Positions 47,200-57,258 are shown, counted from the stretch's first letter. The stretch is 64,000 nucleotides of DNA from Mobilicoccus caccae (GCF_030161635.1 NZ_BSUO01000001.1:558001-622000), one strand, 5' to 3'. The notes: a model not told the origin generated them from the sequence alone. Numbers and translations: made by a program.

Positions 47200-48347
47200 T
47201 CGACGGCATGACCCCCGAGCCCGAAGACCCCGTGCGCGGCCCCCAGGTGGGTGACGCCACGGAGCAGGTGCTGGGGCGCCCCCGCACCCTGCGACGACGC
47301 GAGGTCAGCGCCGCGGCCGGTGTGCCGCTGCTCGAGGCCCGCCGGTTCTGGCACGCCCTCGGGTTTCCGGGGGTGGGCGACGAGGAGACGTCGTTCACCG
47401 ATGCCGACATCGAGGCCCTCAGTCACGTGGTGGGTCTCATCCGCGCGGGGCAGATGGACGAGACGCTCGCGCTGTCGATGACCCGCGCCATCGCCCGCAC
47501 CGCCGACCGGCTCGCGGCCTGGCAGTCCAGCCTCCTGCTCGACGCGGTCCTCAACGACCAGGGCGCGCCCGACGTGCCGGTGCACGACATCGACGCGGTG
47601 CTGGACACCGCCGGCGGCTCCGGTCTCGGTGGCCGCAGCGCCGACGACACGCAGGCCTCGCACATCGCCGGCGAGCGACTGCTCGGGCTCGTCGACCAAC
47701 TCGAACCGCTCGTCGTCTACGCCTGGCGTCGGCACCTGTCGGCCGCCTTGACCCGGCTCTTCTCCGAGGGGCACAGCGAGGCCGGCGGCAAGCAACGCAC
47801 CGTCGGGTTCGCCGACATGGTGGGGTTCACGACGCTGGTCACGCGGCTGTCCGACCAACAACTCGGCCGGCTCGTCGCCCGGTTCGAGGCGCTGGCGGCC
47901 GACTGCGTCACCGCGCACGGCGGCCGGGTCGTCAAGACCATCGGGGACGAGGTGTTCTACACGGTCGAGAACATCGACTCCGGCGTCGACATCGCCATCG
48001 ACCTGCTCGAATCCATGCACGAGGACCCCGCGATGCCGCGGATGCGCGTGGGCCTGGCCTCCGGTGAGGTGCTCGCCCACCTCGGTGACGTGTTCGGGAC
48101 GACGGTCAACCGCGCGAGCCGCATCGCCGAGGTCGCCCGCCCCGAGACGATCGTCGTCGACGACGTGACCGCCGCCGCGCTCGCCTCCCGCCCCGAGTAC
48201 CGCATCGAGCGGCTCGAACCGCGTCCGCTGCGCGGGCTGGGGGTGACGGGCATGTGGACCGTGTCACGCGCGGGGGATCCGCGACCGCGTCGCGACGGAC
48301 GCGCACCGTCATCCGGTCACCCTGGACGCAGACCCACACGGACATGA
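47196..48347 (+). CDS. Class III adenylate/guanylate cyclase with N-terminal regulatory domain
   Basis: The 383-residue protein has two parts. The N-terminal ~180 residues begin like a MerR-type HTH (RRREVSAAAGVPLLEARRFW) and resemble the regulatory domain next to mycobacterial cyclases such as Rv1264. The C-terminal catalytic domain has VGFADMVGFTTLVTRLSDQQ (first metal Asp), GGRVVKTIGDEVFYTVENID (second metal Asp) and RMRVGLASGEVLAHLGDVFG. The substrate-specifying residues were not examined further. No membrane span is seen. The ATG at 47196 overlaps the birA stop; 47208 is an alternative. Confidence 0.9.
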   Translation: MIDGMTPEPEDPVRGPQVGDATEQVLGRPRTLRRREVSAAAGVPLLEARRFWHALGFPGVGDEETSFTDADIEALSHVVGLIRAGQMDETLALSMTRAIARTADRLAAWQSSLLLDAVLNDQGAPDVPVHDIDAVLDTAGGSGLGGRSADDTQASHIAGERLLGLVDQLEPLVVYAWRRHLSAALTRLFSEGHSEAGGKQRTVGFADMVGFTTLVTRLSDQQLGRLVARFEALAADCVTAHGGRVVKTIGDEVFYTVENIDSGVDIAIDLLESMHEDPAMPRMRVGLASGEVLAHLGDVFGTTVNRASRIAEVARPETIVVDDVTAAALASRPEYRIERLEPRPLRGLGVTGMWTVSRAGDPRPRRDGRAPSSGHPGRRPTRT

Positions 48348-48402
48348 CGCTGGACTGTCCGCACACCCCTCCCGTCAGCGAACCCCCGAAGGAGAACGAC
48401 CG

Positions 48403-49194
48403 ATGAGCGAGCAACTGGTGAGGATCGACCGGCACGGCGAGGACGGCGCGGTGGCCGAGCTCGTGCTCGACCGGCCCGGCGCGATGAACGCGATCTCGAC
48501 CGAGATGGCCAGGGCGCTCGCGGCGGCCTGCGCCGAACTCGCCTCCGACTCCGGTGTGCAGGCGGTCGTCCTGTCCAGTAAGCACGAGAAGGCGTTCTGC
48601 GTGGGCGCCGATCTCAAGGAACGCAATTCCCTGTCCGACGCCGACCTCGTGGCGCAGCGGCCCGTGGCGCGGGCGGCCTACACCGGGGTGCTCGACCTGC
48701 CGATGCCGACCATCGCCGCCGTCGACGGGTTCGCCCTCGGCGGAGGCTGTGAGATCGCGCTGTCGTGCGACATCATCGTCGCCGGCGAGAAGGCCACGCT
48801 CGGGCTCCCGGAGGTCTCGGTCGGCGTCATCCCCGGTGGGGGTGGCACCCAGCTCGTGACCCGGCGGCTGGGGTGGTCCAAGGCTGCACGGATGGTGTTC
48901 ACCTGCCGCCGGTTCAGCGGCGTCGAGGCGGGGGAGTACGGGCTCGTGGACGAGGTCGTCGCGCCCGGGACGGCGCGGGAGGCCGCGCTGGAGATGGCCG
49001 GCGTCATCGCCAAGCACTCGCCCGTGGGTCTGCGCAACGCCAAGAAGGCCATGCGCCTCGGCTTCGACGTCGACCTGCGCACCGGCCTGGAGGTGGAGGA
49101 CGCGTGCTGGCGAGCGACGGCGTTCTCGGGCGACCGCGCCGAAGGTGTGGCGGCGTTCAACGAGAAGCGGGCGCCCCGCTGGCCCGGAGTCTGA
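48403..49194 (+). CDS. Enoyl-CoA hydratase/isomerase family protein
   Basis: This intact 263-residue crotonase-family protein has ELVLDRPGAMNAISTEMARA, KAFCVGADLKERN, PTIAAVDGFALGGGCEIALS (oxyanion hole Gly) and LGLPEVSVGVIPGGGGTQLV with the first catalytic Glu region. The second Glu position is occupied by GVIPGGG, as in many isomerase-like members, so hydratase activity is uncertain. It follows the cyclase by 55 bases and precedes a two-component system. Confidence 0.9.
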   Translation: MSEQLVRIDRHGEDGAVAELVLDRPGAMNAISTEMARALAAACAELASDSGVQAVVLSSKHEKAFCVGADLKERNSLSDADLVAQRPVARAAYTGVLDLPMPTIAAVDGFALGGGCEIALSCDIIVAGEKATLGLPEVSVGVIPGGGGTQLVTRRLGWSKAARMVFTCRRFSGVEAGEYGLVDEVVAPGTAREAALEMAGVIAKHSPVGLRNAKKAMRLGFDVDLRTGLEVEDACWRATAFSGDRAEGVAAFNEKRAPRWPGV

Positions 49195-49320
49195 GTGCCC
49201 GTTGTCGTCCCAGTTGCCCGAAATAGACCGCGACCAGGACGCTCGCGATTGCCCGCCGGGAACAAAGACACGCCCGAATTCCGTTCTCCCCGAGCGCCTG
49301 TCGGTCGTCTGACCGATAGC

Positions 49321-50013
49321 ATGCGCAACATGGTGCGTGTACTGCTGGCGGAGGACGACAGCGCGATCAGCGACCCCTTGGCACGGGCCCTGCGTCGCGA
49401 GGGTTACGACGTCACCGTGTGCGACGACGGTCTGACAGCGCTCGAAGAGGCCAAGAGCACACCCGATCTGGTCGTGCTCGACATCGGCCTGCCGGGCCTC
49501 GACGGGCTGGAGGTGTGCCGGCGGCTTCGAGCCGACGGCCGCACCGCTCCCGTGCTCATGCTGACGGCGCGCGCCGACGAGGTCGACACGGTCGTCGGAC
49601 TCGACGCGGGCGCCGACGACTACGTGACCAAACCGTTCCGGCTCGCCGAGCTGCTGGCGCGCGTGCGGGCCCTGCTGCGGCGCAGCGCCCCGGCCGCCGG
49701 GCCCACCGACAACGGTGGCCTGCGCATCGACACCGGCGCGCGTCGGGTGTTCGTCGACGGCACCGAACTGCAGCTCACCGCAAAGGAATTCGACCTGCTC
49801 CGGGTGCTGGTGCGCGAACAGGGCAAGGTCGTCGGCCGCGAGCAACTCATGCGCGAGGTGTGGGAGACGCAGTGGTTCGGCTCGACCAAGACCCTCGACA
49901 TGCACGTGTCGGTGTTGCGTCGCAAGCTCGGTGACGACGCGTCACGACCGCGGTTCATCACCACGGTGCGGGGCGTGGGCTTCCGCTTCGAGCGTCCTGG
50001 CGACGCGGCCTAG
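49321..50013 (+). CDS. OmpR/PhoB-family response regulator
   Basis: The 230-residue regulator has a receiver domain (VRVLLAEDDSAISD, phosphoacceptor Asp54 in VVLDIGLPGLDG, Lys104 in YVTKPFR) and a C-terminal winged-helix DNA-binding domain (LTAKEFDLLRVLVREQGKVV, then ITTVRGVGFRFERPG). ATG 49321 or 49330 are both possible. The histidine kinase gene starts 11 bases after the stop, so they form a two-component pair. The regulated genes are unknown. Confidence 0.93.
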   Translation: MRNMVRVLLAEDDSAISDPLARALRREGYDVTVCDDGLTALEEAKSTPDLVVLDIGLPGLDGLEVCRRLRADGRTAPVLMLTARADEVDTVVGLDAGADDYVTKPFRLAELLARVRALLRRSAPAAGPTDNGGLRIDTGARRVFVDGTELQLTAKEFDLLRVLVREQGKVVGREQLMREVWETQWFGSTKTLDMHVSVLRRKLGDDASRPRFITTVRGVGFRFERPGDAA

Positions 50014-50024
50014 GTTTTCGGGCC

Positions 50025-51101
50025 GTGGAGGGTGCACTCCTGCGATCGACGCTGGTGACGGTGGCTTTCGCCGTCGCGATGCTCGGCATCCCGATGCTCG
50101 TCATGGGGTTCATGTACATCGACGTGTATCAGCAGGTGACCTCGGGGCAGCTGCGGTACGACCCTGACCGCCTCGAGACGGTCATGCAGGGACAGCTCGT
50201 CGTCGCGTACGTGACCTTCTTCGCTCTGCTGGCCGTCGTCGGTGCCGTGACGCTGGCCCGTCAGCAGGCCCGCCGGTTCAGCGAGCCGCTCGCCGCCCTG
50301 GCCGACCAGGCCGAACGTCTGGGCGCCGGAGCCGCGGCGCGGGTCGAGCCGGTGGCCTCCGGGCTGCCCGAGATCGACCGGGTCTCGGCGGCGCTCGCGG
50401 GGACGGCGACGCAATGGCAGCGCACGCTGTCGACCGAACGCGACTTCGCCTCCGACGCCAGCCACCAGCTCCGCACGCCCCTGACTGCCGTGCTCATGCG
50501 ACTGGAGGAGATCGCCGTCACCGACGACCTCGACGTCGCCCACGAGGAGGCCAACGCGGCGATCGAGCAGGTCGAACGGCTCAACGTGACCGTCGACGAA
50601 CTCCTCGCCCGCGCCCGGCAGGGGTCGACCGGCGCGCCCCGGCCGACGTCGGTCGACGCCGTGCTCGCGGCGCTGCAGCGGGAGTGGGCGGCGCAGTTCG
50701 AACGCCGTCACCGCAGCGTCCTCGTGCAGGGCGACCGCGGGCTGGCCGTCGTCGCCACCCCGATCGCGTTGTCGCAGGTGCTCGCGACCCTCATGGAGAA
50801 CGCGCTCGCCCACGGGTCGGGTGTCGTCGAGGTCGACGTGCGCCAGGCCGGGCCGTCGGTCGTCATGGAGGTCCGCAACGCCGGGTCGGTGCCGCGGGAG
50901 ATCGCCGGGCGGGTCTTCGAACGGTCGGTGAGCACGTCGAGCACGGGCCTCGGGCTGGGGCTCGCGCGCGACCTGGCCGAGAAGTACGGCGGCCGGCTGG
51001 ACCTCGTGCGTGCCTCGGACCCGGTCGTGTTCGCGCTGTTCATGTCGGCGGCGACCACGCCCACCGAGGAGCACGCGCTGCGGGTGGATCTGACCCGCTG
51101 A
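50025..51101 (+). CDS. Sensor histidine kinase
   Basis: The 358-residue kinase has two N-terminal membrane segments (residues about 8-30 and 57-78) with a short extracellular loop, a HAMP-like linker, the dimerisation box FASDASHQLRTPLTAVLMRL with phosphorylated His147, and an ATPase domain with N-box LATLMENALAHGSG and G-box STGLGLGLARDLAEKYGG. It phosphorylates the preceding response regulator. The small loop suggests that it senses a membrane or envelope signal. The GTG at 50025 was used. Confidence 0.93.
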   Translation: MEGALLRSTLVTVAFAVAMLGIPMLVMGFMYIDVYQQVTSGQLRYDPDRLETVMQGQLVVAYVTFFALLAVVGAVTLARQQARRFSEPLAALADQAERLGAGAAARVEPVASGLPEIDRVSAALAGTATQWQRTLSTERDFASDASHQLRTPLTAVLMRLEEIAVTDDLDVAHEEANAAIEQVERLNVTVDELLARARQGSTGAPRPTSVDAVLAALQREWAAQFERRHRSVLVQGDRGLAVVATPIALSQVLATLMENALAHGSGVVEVDVRQAGPSVVMEVRNAGSVPREIAGRVFERSVSTSSTGLGLGLARDLAEKYGGRLDLVRASDPVVFALFMSAATTPTEEHALRVDLTR

Positions 51102-51148
51102 CGGGCTATCGTTCACCTGCCCGGCCCCGGGCGGAGGAAGGATCAGAC

Positions 51149-52336
51149 GTGGAGCAGCAGGTCGTTCGGCACCCAGGCGGATTCCCGGTCGTCGGGATCA
51201 TCGGCGGAGGCCAACTCGCGCGGATGTGTCAACCGCCGGCCGTCGGGTTGTCGTTGACGCTGGCGGTGCTGGCCGAGGCGCCTGATGCGTCGGCGGCGTT
51301 GGTCGTGCCGGCCTCGCCCGTGGGTGCCCACGACGACCTCGAGACGGTGCGCGAGTTCGCCCGCGCGTGTGACGTCGTCACGTTCGATCACGAGCACGTC
51401 CCCGCCGAGGTGCTCGCCGCGCTGGAGGCCGACGGCGTGGAGCTGCACCCGCGGCCCTCCGCGCTGCTGTACGCGCAGGACAAGCTGGCCATGCGTGAGC
51501 GGCTGACGGGGATCGGCGTGCGGTGTCCGAGGTGGGCGCGGGTCGACTCCGTGGCCGACCTGGGGGAGTTCGGCGCCGACGTCGGATTTCCGCTGGTGCT
51601 CAAGACTCCTCGCGGCGGGTACGACGGCAAGGGCGTGCGGGTCGTCGCCGACGCCGCCGAGGCCGCGGACTGGTTCGAGCGCGCCGCCGACGAGGGACTG
51701 CTCGCCGAGGAGCAGGTCGCGTTCACCCGTGAGCTCGCGGTGCTCGTGGCGCGCAGCCCGTCGGGGCAGGCGGCCGCGTGGCCGGTCGTGGAGACCGTGC
51801 AGACCGGCGGCATCTGCACCGAGGTGATCGCCCCGGCCCCGGATCTCGACGCGGCCCTGGCGGCGACGGTCACGGCGGCGGCGCTGCAGGTCGCCGGCGA
51901 GCTGGACGTCACCGGAGTCATGGCCGTCGAACTCTTCGAGGTGGCAGGCGCCTCCGGCCCCGACTACGTCGTGAACGAGCTGGCCATGCGCCCGCACAAC
52001 AGCGGTCACTGGACCATCGACGGCGCCGTGACCAGCCAGTTCGAGCAGCACCTGCGGGCCGTCCTCGACCTGCCGCTGGGCGATCCGCACTCGCGGGCGC
52101 CGTGGACCGTCATGGGCAACGTGCTCGGCGGCGACGCGCCCGAGCACGCCGAGCTGTACTCCACCTACCGGCACCTGCTGGCGCGCGACCCCGGCCTCAA
52201 GATGCACCTGTACGGCAAGCAGGTGCGTCCGGGACGCAAGATCGGCCACGTCACGGTGTTCGGCGACGACCTCGCCGACCTGCGCGAACGCGCCGACCAC
52301 GCCACCGGCTACCTGCGCGGCACCATCACCGAGTGA
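51149..52336 (+). CDS. purK: 5-(carboxyamino)imidazole ribonucleotide synthase
   Basis: PurK uses ATP to carboxylate aminoimidazole ribonucleotide in purine synthesis. The 395-residue protein has VGIIGGGQLARMCQPPAVGL, the ATP-grasp regions DKLAMRERLTGIGVRCPRWA and LKTPRGGYDGKGVRVV, VVNELAMRPHNSGHWTIDGA and SQFEQHLRAVLDLPLGD. The GTG at 51149 has AGGAAGGA upstream. purE follows by 66 bases. Confidence 0.96.
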   Translation: MEQQVVRHPGGFPVVGIIGGGQLARMCQPPAVGLSLTLAVLAEAPDASAALVVPASPVGAHDDLETVREFARACDVVTFDHEHVPAEVLAALEADGVELHPRPSALLYAQDKLAMRERLTGIGVRCPRWARVDSVADLGEFGADVGFPLVLKTPRGGYDGKGVRVVADAAEAADWFERAADEGLLAEEQVAFTRELAVLVARSPSGQAAAWPVVETVQTGGICTEVIAPAPDLDAALAATVTAAALQVAGELDVTGVMAVELFEVAGASGPDYVVNELAMRPHNSGHWTIDGAVTSQFEQHLRAVLDLPLGDPHSRAPWTVMGNVLGGDAPEHAELYSTYRHLLARDPGLKMHLYGKQVRPGRKIGHVTVFGDDLADLRERADHATGYLRGTITE

Positions 52337-52402
52337 TCCGAGCCGAGCTCCGGCCGACCTGCCCCTGGCACCTGACGCCGTCGATCGGGAGAGGATGAGG
52401 GC

Positions 52403-52921
52403 ATGAGCACGCACACAGCGCCGGTCGTCGGCATCGTCATGGGCAGCGACAGTGATTGGCCGGTCATGGAGCAGGCCGCGCTCGCGCTCGAAGAGCTCGG
52501 CATCGCGTACGAGGCCGACGTCGTCTCGGCGCACCGGATGCCGACCGAGATGATCGCCTACGGGCAGCAGGCCGCCGAGCGGGGCGTGCGGGTGATCATC
52601 GCCGGCGCGGGTGGCGCGGCGCACCTGCCGGGGATGCTCGCCTCGGTGACACCGCTGCCGGTCATCGGGGTGCCGGTGCCGCTGAATTACCTCAACGGGA
52701 TGGACTCGCTCCTGTCGATCGTGCAGATGCCGGCCGGGGTGCCGGTGGCCACCGTCTCGATCGGAAATGCCCGCAACGCGGGGCTGCTCGCGGCCCGGAT
52801 CATCGCCGCCGGAACGAGCGCTGAGGACCTCGCCGTGCGCGACCGGATGGTCGCGTTCCAGGAGTCGCTGGCCGAGGCTGCCAGATCCAAGGGGGAAGCG
52901 CTCCGAAACCGGCGTTCTTGA
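52403..52921 (+). CDS. purE: N5-carboxyaminoimidazole ribonucleotide mutase
   Basis: PurE converts the PurK product to CAIR. The 172-residue length is normal for class I. Motifs are [60 protein letters not shown] and [20 protein letters not shown] ([20 protein letters not shown]). It follows purK, so they are probably cotranscribed. Confidence 0.96.
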   Translation: MSTHTAPVVGIVMGSDSDWPVMEQAALALEELGIAYEADVVSAHRMPTEMIAYGQQAAERGVRVIIAGAGGAAHLPGMLASVTPLPVIGVPVPLNYLNGMDSLLSIVQMPAGVPVATVSIGNARNAGLLAARIIAAGTSAEDLAVRDRMVAFQESLAEAARSKGEALRNRRS

Positions 52922-53562
52922 CGAACTGTTTACCCAAAGGTGGGCCAGGACACGTTAATCCGCGCACAAGTGAACCGATGAGATAGGTGCAGGGCCACCG
53001 GAACGACCTTCTCGAAGGACGTGAGGTGGGGCCCGGCGATGTACCGCACGATCGTTTCTGTGGCAGGGGCCGATCGGCGACCGGAGTCGATGTCCTTTGG
53101 GGGGACGTCCACCTTGGCAGGGGTGTTGTGTACTCCGAGCGCATCGCCGGGCTTTCCTGCGCCCAGAGCTCGCCGCGCCCGGCCGGGGAGGCCCGCGCGG
53201 CTCTCGAGGCGGGACACCGAAGGGGGTGGACCGCCTGGCGCGGCGCACCCGCATCGAGGGCGGGTGCGCCGCGCTGCTACCGGTTGCGAGCCACGATCGC
53301 GGTCCGGTGCAACCGTGGCGGTGTCTCACGTCGCCACGGCGATTGCTCGCCGCGAACGTGAGATCGACGTCGGATCATCCATGATCGACTCGTGTCGGGG
53401 CGGAGTCTGGTTGCGTCCTTGCAGTTCAGGGCGCCCGTCGGGCGCCGAGTGACTCGCCCTCCCCATCGTCGCGCCCGTGGCATGGACAAGTGTCCGCGAA
53501 TCACGCTTCGGTAACGACGCCGATCCGGCGGGTGGTCGGGGCCTGACCGGCAGGCCGGGGCG
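52922..53562. other. Long intergenic region, no supported gene
   Basis: These 641 bases between purE and a convergent secreted-protein gene contain overlapping ORFs on both strands but none with a recognisable domain, clear ribosome-binding site or conserved codon pattern. The firm element is the hairpin at 53238-53274. I see no riboswitch, tRNA or repeat that I can support. Confidence 0.5.
53238..53274. terminator. Perfect 15-bp hairpin
   Basis: GCGCGGCGCACCCGC (53238-53252) pairs with GCGGGTGCGCCGCGC (53260-53274) around a 7-base loop. It lies between convergent genes and may terminate either transcript, although it is about 290-320 bases from each stop. Confidence 0.7.
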
Positions 53563-54294
53563 TCACCAGCGCGGGAGGCCGCGCACGTTCCACCCGGCTC
53601 CGGCCCACATGGCGTCGGTCTCGGGGACGGTGACCGTGCGGATCGTGATGGGCGTCCAGCGGCCGTGCTTCCACTGCGCCGTGGTGCGGACGCCGGAGAA
53701 CGTGGCCGGGGCCTCCCAGGAGTCGCGGCTCAGGGAGATGCGCGTGAGCTGCTTGGTGCCCTTGACCGTGCGCAGCGAGTAGCCGGCGGAGAAGCTCAGG
53801 GCGCCGTCGGTGACCCACTCGATGGAGCCCGCGGGGTCCTTCTGCGCCACGAGCTTGCCGCCGCGCCAGGAGTAGACGCCGAAGAACTGGGTGTGGGCGC
53901 CGCTGCCGGTGCGCAGGACGATCTCGGAGCCGCGCACACCGTCCATGGCCGCCGCGCCGTAGAAGGGGGCGTTGCCGAACAGCCACGGCGTGGCGACCTT
54001 GGTCGAGGCCGTGCGGCCCGTCGCGGTGACGGTGCGCAGCAGGTGCGCCTTGCCCTTCTGCAGACGGGTGAGGCTCGTGGTGTCGGCCCGGCCGTCGCCG
54101 TCGATGTCGGCGCGGGAGACGACGGTGCATCCGGCTCCGCAGGTCGAGCGGGACGCCGGGGCGGCCGTCGAGGCTGCCGCGGGCAGGACGAGTGCGGCGG
54201 TGACGAGTCCGACGGCGGCCACGCGAACGCTGGTGCCGGCAGTGGCGGCGCGGGCGGTGATGGCGCGGGCGGTGGCAGTGCGGGTGGAAGACAT
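53563..54294 (-). CDS. Secreted protein with one DxDGDGxxD calcium-binding-like motif, paralog 1
   Basis: The 243-residue protein has a basic N-terminus and a hydrophobic signal (VAAVGLVTAALVLPAAASTA), then a short Cys pair (STCGAGCTVV) and the motif SRADIDGDGRADTTSLTR. The rest carries AAMDGVRGSEIVLRTGSG, TQFFGVYSWRGGKLVAQ and a C-terminal SGVRTTAQWKHGRWTPITIR. The same order occurs in the two other secreted proteins nearby, so they are paralogs. The motif is of the FG-GAP/VCBS or dockerin-like type. Function is unknown. Confidence 0.75.
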   Translation of the reverse strand: MSSTRTATARAITARAATAGTSVRVAAVGLVTAALVLPAAASTAAPASRSTCGAGCTVVSRADIDGDGRADTTSLTRLQKGKAHLLRTVTATGRTASTKVATPWLFGNAPFYGAAAMDGVRGSEIVLRTGSGAHTQFFGVYSWRGGKLVAQKDPAGSIEWVTDGALSFSAGYSLRTVKGTKQLTRISLSRDSWEAPATFSGVRTTAQWKHGRWTPITIRTVTVPETDAMWAGAGWNVRGLPRW

Positions 54295-54832
54295 GACGGC
54301 CCCTGTGGTGAGTGTCCCCGAAGCGCCCCCGGACCCGGACGACGCATGTCGATGCTGTCACCGAATTCCGGCTCTGACCAGGAGGATTGCGAACTCGTCA
54401 CACGACTGTGAGCGCATCGCGAGCCGTTCGTGACCTTCGGCGGAATCACCGGTCTCCACGCGCGGATTCGAGGGCGCTCCGCGGGTGCTCCGCCGGGTGC
54501 TCAGCGAGTGGTTCTCGGGCGCTGCGGTGGGTGCGGCGGGCCGGACACGTATGAGGGCGGCGGCCGGACCTCGTGGGTCCGGGCCGCCGCCCTGAGGTGA
54601 CCATCCCCCGACGGTCACCGGCGAGAAGGTCCCCTAATTCCTTCTCGCGATCGAGCCCCCGCAGCGCGGCGGGTCGAACTCCCCTGGCCCGCCGTGCTGC
54701 TCTGATCTACACATCGCCGGCTGCACGGGGATCGTTACGTCTGACTTGGACGAGTGTTGTGGACGGTTCAATCGGTTTTCGAATTCCCTGGTCAGAGCGT
54801 TACGGAGCATTCCCGATGTGACCCAGGTCACA
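54295..54832. other. Gap between two secreted-protein genes
   Basis: These 538 bases contain the upstream region of the 53563-54294 gene and the downstream region of the 54833-55539 gene. A hairpin at 54554-54593 is the main element. ORFs here lack support. Confidence 0.5.
54554..54593. terminator. Hairpin after secreted paralog 2
   Basis: AGGGCGGCGGCC plus GGACC pairs with GGTCC plus GGGCCGCCGCCCT around TCGTG, with one bulged base. It lies about 240 bases past the stop at 54833 on the minus strand. Confidence 0.7.
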
Positions 54833-55539
54833 TCATTGCTGCCACGTGAAGCCCGTCCACCCCGCGAGATCGCGCGCGCGATCCTCGCTCAGGGTGCGGG
54901 TCTTGGTGGTGCGCACGGGCTTCCACGTGCCACCGGCCCAGCGGTAGGTCGTGCGGGTGCCGCTGTAGACCAGCCGCTCGGAGTTCACGAACCGCCCCTT
55001 GAGTTCGGTGGCGACGACCTGGCGCGCGCCGCGCACGGTCGAGAAGTCGTAGCCGGCGACGAGGGTGAAGTGATCGGCGACGGTCCACGCCGGGTCTCCG
55101 ACGGTGGCGCGGGGTGCGACGGCCGGGACGATGCGGTTGTTGCGCCAGGTGTACACGTGCGGCCACGGGAAGTCGCCGACGTTGCCGCCGCGGTCGACCA
55201 TGATCTCCGCGCCCCGGACTCCGTCGAGGTGCGCGGTCCCACCCCAGATGTCGGAGGGCGTGAGGGTGCCGTCGACGTAGTCGGCCACGTGGACGTCGCG
55301 GATGGCGCGCTTGCCCTTGGCCGTGGTGACGGTGATGCGGAACGTGTACCGGTCCTGCGAGACCTTGGTACGGGTCAGGCGGACCGTGTCGCGCTTGAGG
55401 TCGCCGTCGACGTCGACCCGCGTGACGACGGGTGTCGTGTCGACGGAACCGGTCGGGACCCCGGAGCCGGCGTGGCCGATGCGGTGTGCGCGGATCCTGC
55501 GATGACGGCTGCGGCGATGGCGCCGGCGACGATCTTCAT
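54833..55539 (-). CDS. Secreted protein with DxDGD motif, paralog 2 (frameshifted N-terminus)
   Basis: The repaired product has about 235 residues. The start is ATG 55539, giving the signal MKIVAGAIAAAVIAGSAHTA. After one added base in the run 55459-55462 the frame runs into VTRVDVDGDLKRDTVRLTRT. The order of blocks is the same as in paralog 1: HLDGVRGAEIMVDRGGN, PHVYTWRNNRIVPAVAP, LVAGYDFSTVRGARQVVATE and SGTRTTYRWAGGTWKPVRTT. Without the repair the ORF from 55561 has a meaningless His/Arg-rich N-terminus. Confidence 0.75.
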
Positions 55540-55744
55540 GATGAAACCCCCAGTCGTGCAACGAAATCCCCCGAAAGAGGCGCGATCCGCCTCGTCTCGA
55601 GACTAGGGGTGCGGATGGCCCACTTCGGCTCGTGGCGCGGCGCGAGTTCCGAACTGTGTTCGGAGCGTTGGCATTCCGTGATGTTTCCGGCGCACCGCGT
55701 GCTCGTGTACTGCGCTGACGGGGTGTGGGGAGCGGCGTCCGAAC

Positions 55745-56920
55745 TCAGTCGGAGCCGAACAGGTCGCGCGTGTAGACCTTGTCGGCGACGTCGTCGAGGT
55801 CCTCGCTGCGGCGGTTGGCGAGGATGACGTCGCTGCGGCGCTTGAACTCCTCGAGGTCGTGCACCACCTCGGAGCGGTAGAACTCGTCGGCCTCGAGAGT
55901 GGGCTCGTAGACGATGACGGGGATGCCCTTGGCCTTGATGCGCTTCATGATCCCCTGGATGGAGGAGGACCTGAAGTTGTCGGAGCCGGTCTTCATCGTC
56001 AGGCGGTAGATGCCGACCACCGCGGGGTCGCGGTCGATGATGTCGAACGCGATGAAGTCCTTGCGGGTGGCGTTGGAGTCGACGATGGCCTTGATGAGGG
56101 TCTGCGGCACCTGGTCGTAGTTGGCGAGGAGCTGCTTGGTGTCCTTGGGCAGGCAGTAGCCGCCGTAGCCGAAGCTCGGGTTGTTGTAGTGGCTGCCGAT
56201 GCGCGGGTCGAGGCCGACGCCGTCGATGATCTGGCGGGTGTCGAGGCCGTGCCGCGAGGCGTAGGTGTCGAGCTCGTTGAAGTACGCGACCCGCATCGCG
56301 AGGTAGGTGTTGGCGAACAACTTGATGGCCTCGGCCTCGGTGGTGCCGGTGATGAGGACGGGGGTGTCCTCGTCCAGGCTGCCGGCGGCGAGCAGGTCGG
56401 CGAAGCGGCGGGCTTGCGGCTCGGCGTCCGCGTCGGTGCCGACGACGATGCGCGAGGGGTGCAGGTTGTCGTGCAACGCCCGGCCCTCGCGCAGGAACTC
56501 GGGGGAGAAGAGGATCGTCAGGCCGGGGTGGCGCTCGCGGGCGCTCGCCGTGAAGCCCACGGGGATCGTCGACTTGATGACCACCGTCGTCTGCGGCGCG
56601 ACCTCGGCGACCAGGTCGAGCACGGAGTCGACGCTGCTCGTGTCGAAGAAGTTGAGGTCGGGGTCGTAGTTGGTCGGTGTCGCGACGACGAGGTAGTCGG
56701 CGCCCGCGTACGCGCTGCGGGCGTCGGTGGTGGCGGTGAGTCGCAGCTCGCGGTGGGCGAGGTAGTCCTCCAGGTCGGGATCGACGATGGGGGAGCGCCG
56801 GTCGGTGATGAGGTCGACCTTGCGTTCGTCGAGGTCGACGGCCACGACGTCGTGCTCCTGCGCGAGGATGACGGCGTTGGCGAGCCCCACATAACCGAGT
56901 CCGGCGACGGCGATCTTCAT
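55745..56920 (-). CDS. UDP-glucose/GDP-mannose dehydrogenase family protein (UDP-glucose 6-dehydrogenase-like)
   Basis: The 391-residue enzyme oxidises a nucleotide-sugar to the uronic acid using NAD. It has [20 protein letters not shown] (NAD-binding), [40 protein letters not shown] and catalytic Cys in [20 protein letters not shown]. Length and motifs fit the short Ugd type. The substrate could be UDP-glucose or GDP-mannose. The ATG at 56920 begins at the GxGxxG motif. It has no obvious partner genes; a double-hairpin repeat lies upstream. Confidence 0.9.
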   Translation of the reverse strand: MKIAVAGLGYVGLANAVILAQEHDVVAVDLDERKVDLITDRRSPIVDPDLEDYLAHRELRLTATTDARSAYAGADYLVVATPTNYDPDLNFFDTSSVDSVLDLVAEVAPQTTVVIKSTIPVGFTASARERHPGLTILFSPEFLREGRALHDNLHPSRIVVGTDADAEPQARRFADLLAAGSLDEDTPVLITGTTEAEAIKLFANTYLAMRVAYFNELDTYASRHGLDTRQIIDGVGLDPRIGSHYNNPSFGYGGYCLPKDTKQLLANYDQVPQTLIKAIVDSNATRKDFIAFDIIDRDPAVVGIYRLTMKTGSDNFRSSSIQGIMKRIKAKGIPVIVYEPTLEADEFYRSEVVHDLEEFKRRSDVILANRRSEDLDDVADKVYTRDLFGSD

Positions 56921-57072
56921 GGGGGACAGGGTAGTCGGCGCAGTGCCACAGTCCGTGGCGCCACGGCATCGAGCGGGTGTCGGCGGCGGCCGGTGTCGTG
57001 TGGGGCCGGTGCCGGTGCCGGTGCCGGTGCGGTCTGGGTCGGTGGTGTCGGGGTCGGTGGTGTGTGGGTCGG

Positions 57073-57155
57073 TTCGAGACTGCGGTCGTGCTCCCCCGAT
57101 CGGAGGAGCACGGACGGAGTTCGGTGCCAAGGTGGTCCGATCTCGGGAGCACGGG
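57073..57155. repeat. Double-hairpin repeat, copy a
   Basis: This copy has the inner hairpin GTGCTCC...GGAGCAC around CCCGATCGGA and, about 20 bases later, the partial second hairpin ending CGGGAGCACGG. It shares most bases with copies b and c. It lies between ugd and the AbiEi-like gene, in the 338-base gap 56921-57258, which otherwise shows only GGTGCCGGTGCCGGTGCCGG-type simple sequence. Confidence 0.8.
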
Positions 57156-57258
57156 GGCGGTATCGCGAGCACGGGCCTTCGAGGTGGCCCTCGGCGGGCG
57201 CAGCCGGGGGCGACGGACTCTGCACCCTCGCGCCTGACGCTCCGATCCGTGCGGGCGG

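Noticed and set aside
52922..53237. Riboswitch in the leader downstream of purE
   Set aside because: No consensus of the c-di-AMP, cobalamin or other riboswitches was recognised, and no gene starts on the plus strand after it.
52987..53361. 124-codon ORF after purE
   Set aside because: No ribosome-binding site, domain or conserved composition; several competing ORFs overlap it on both strands.
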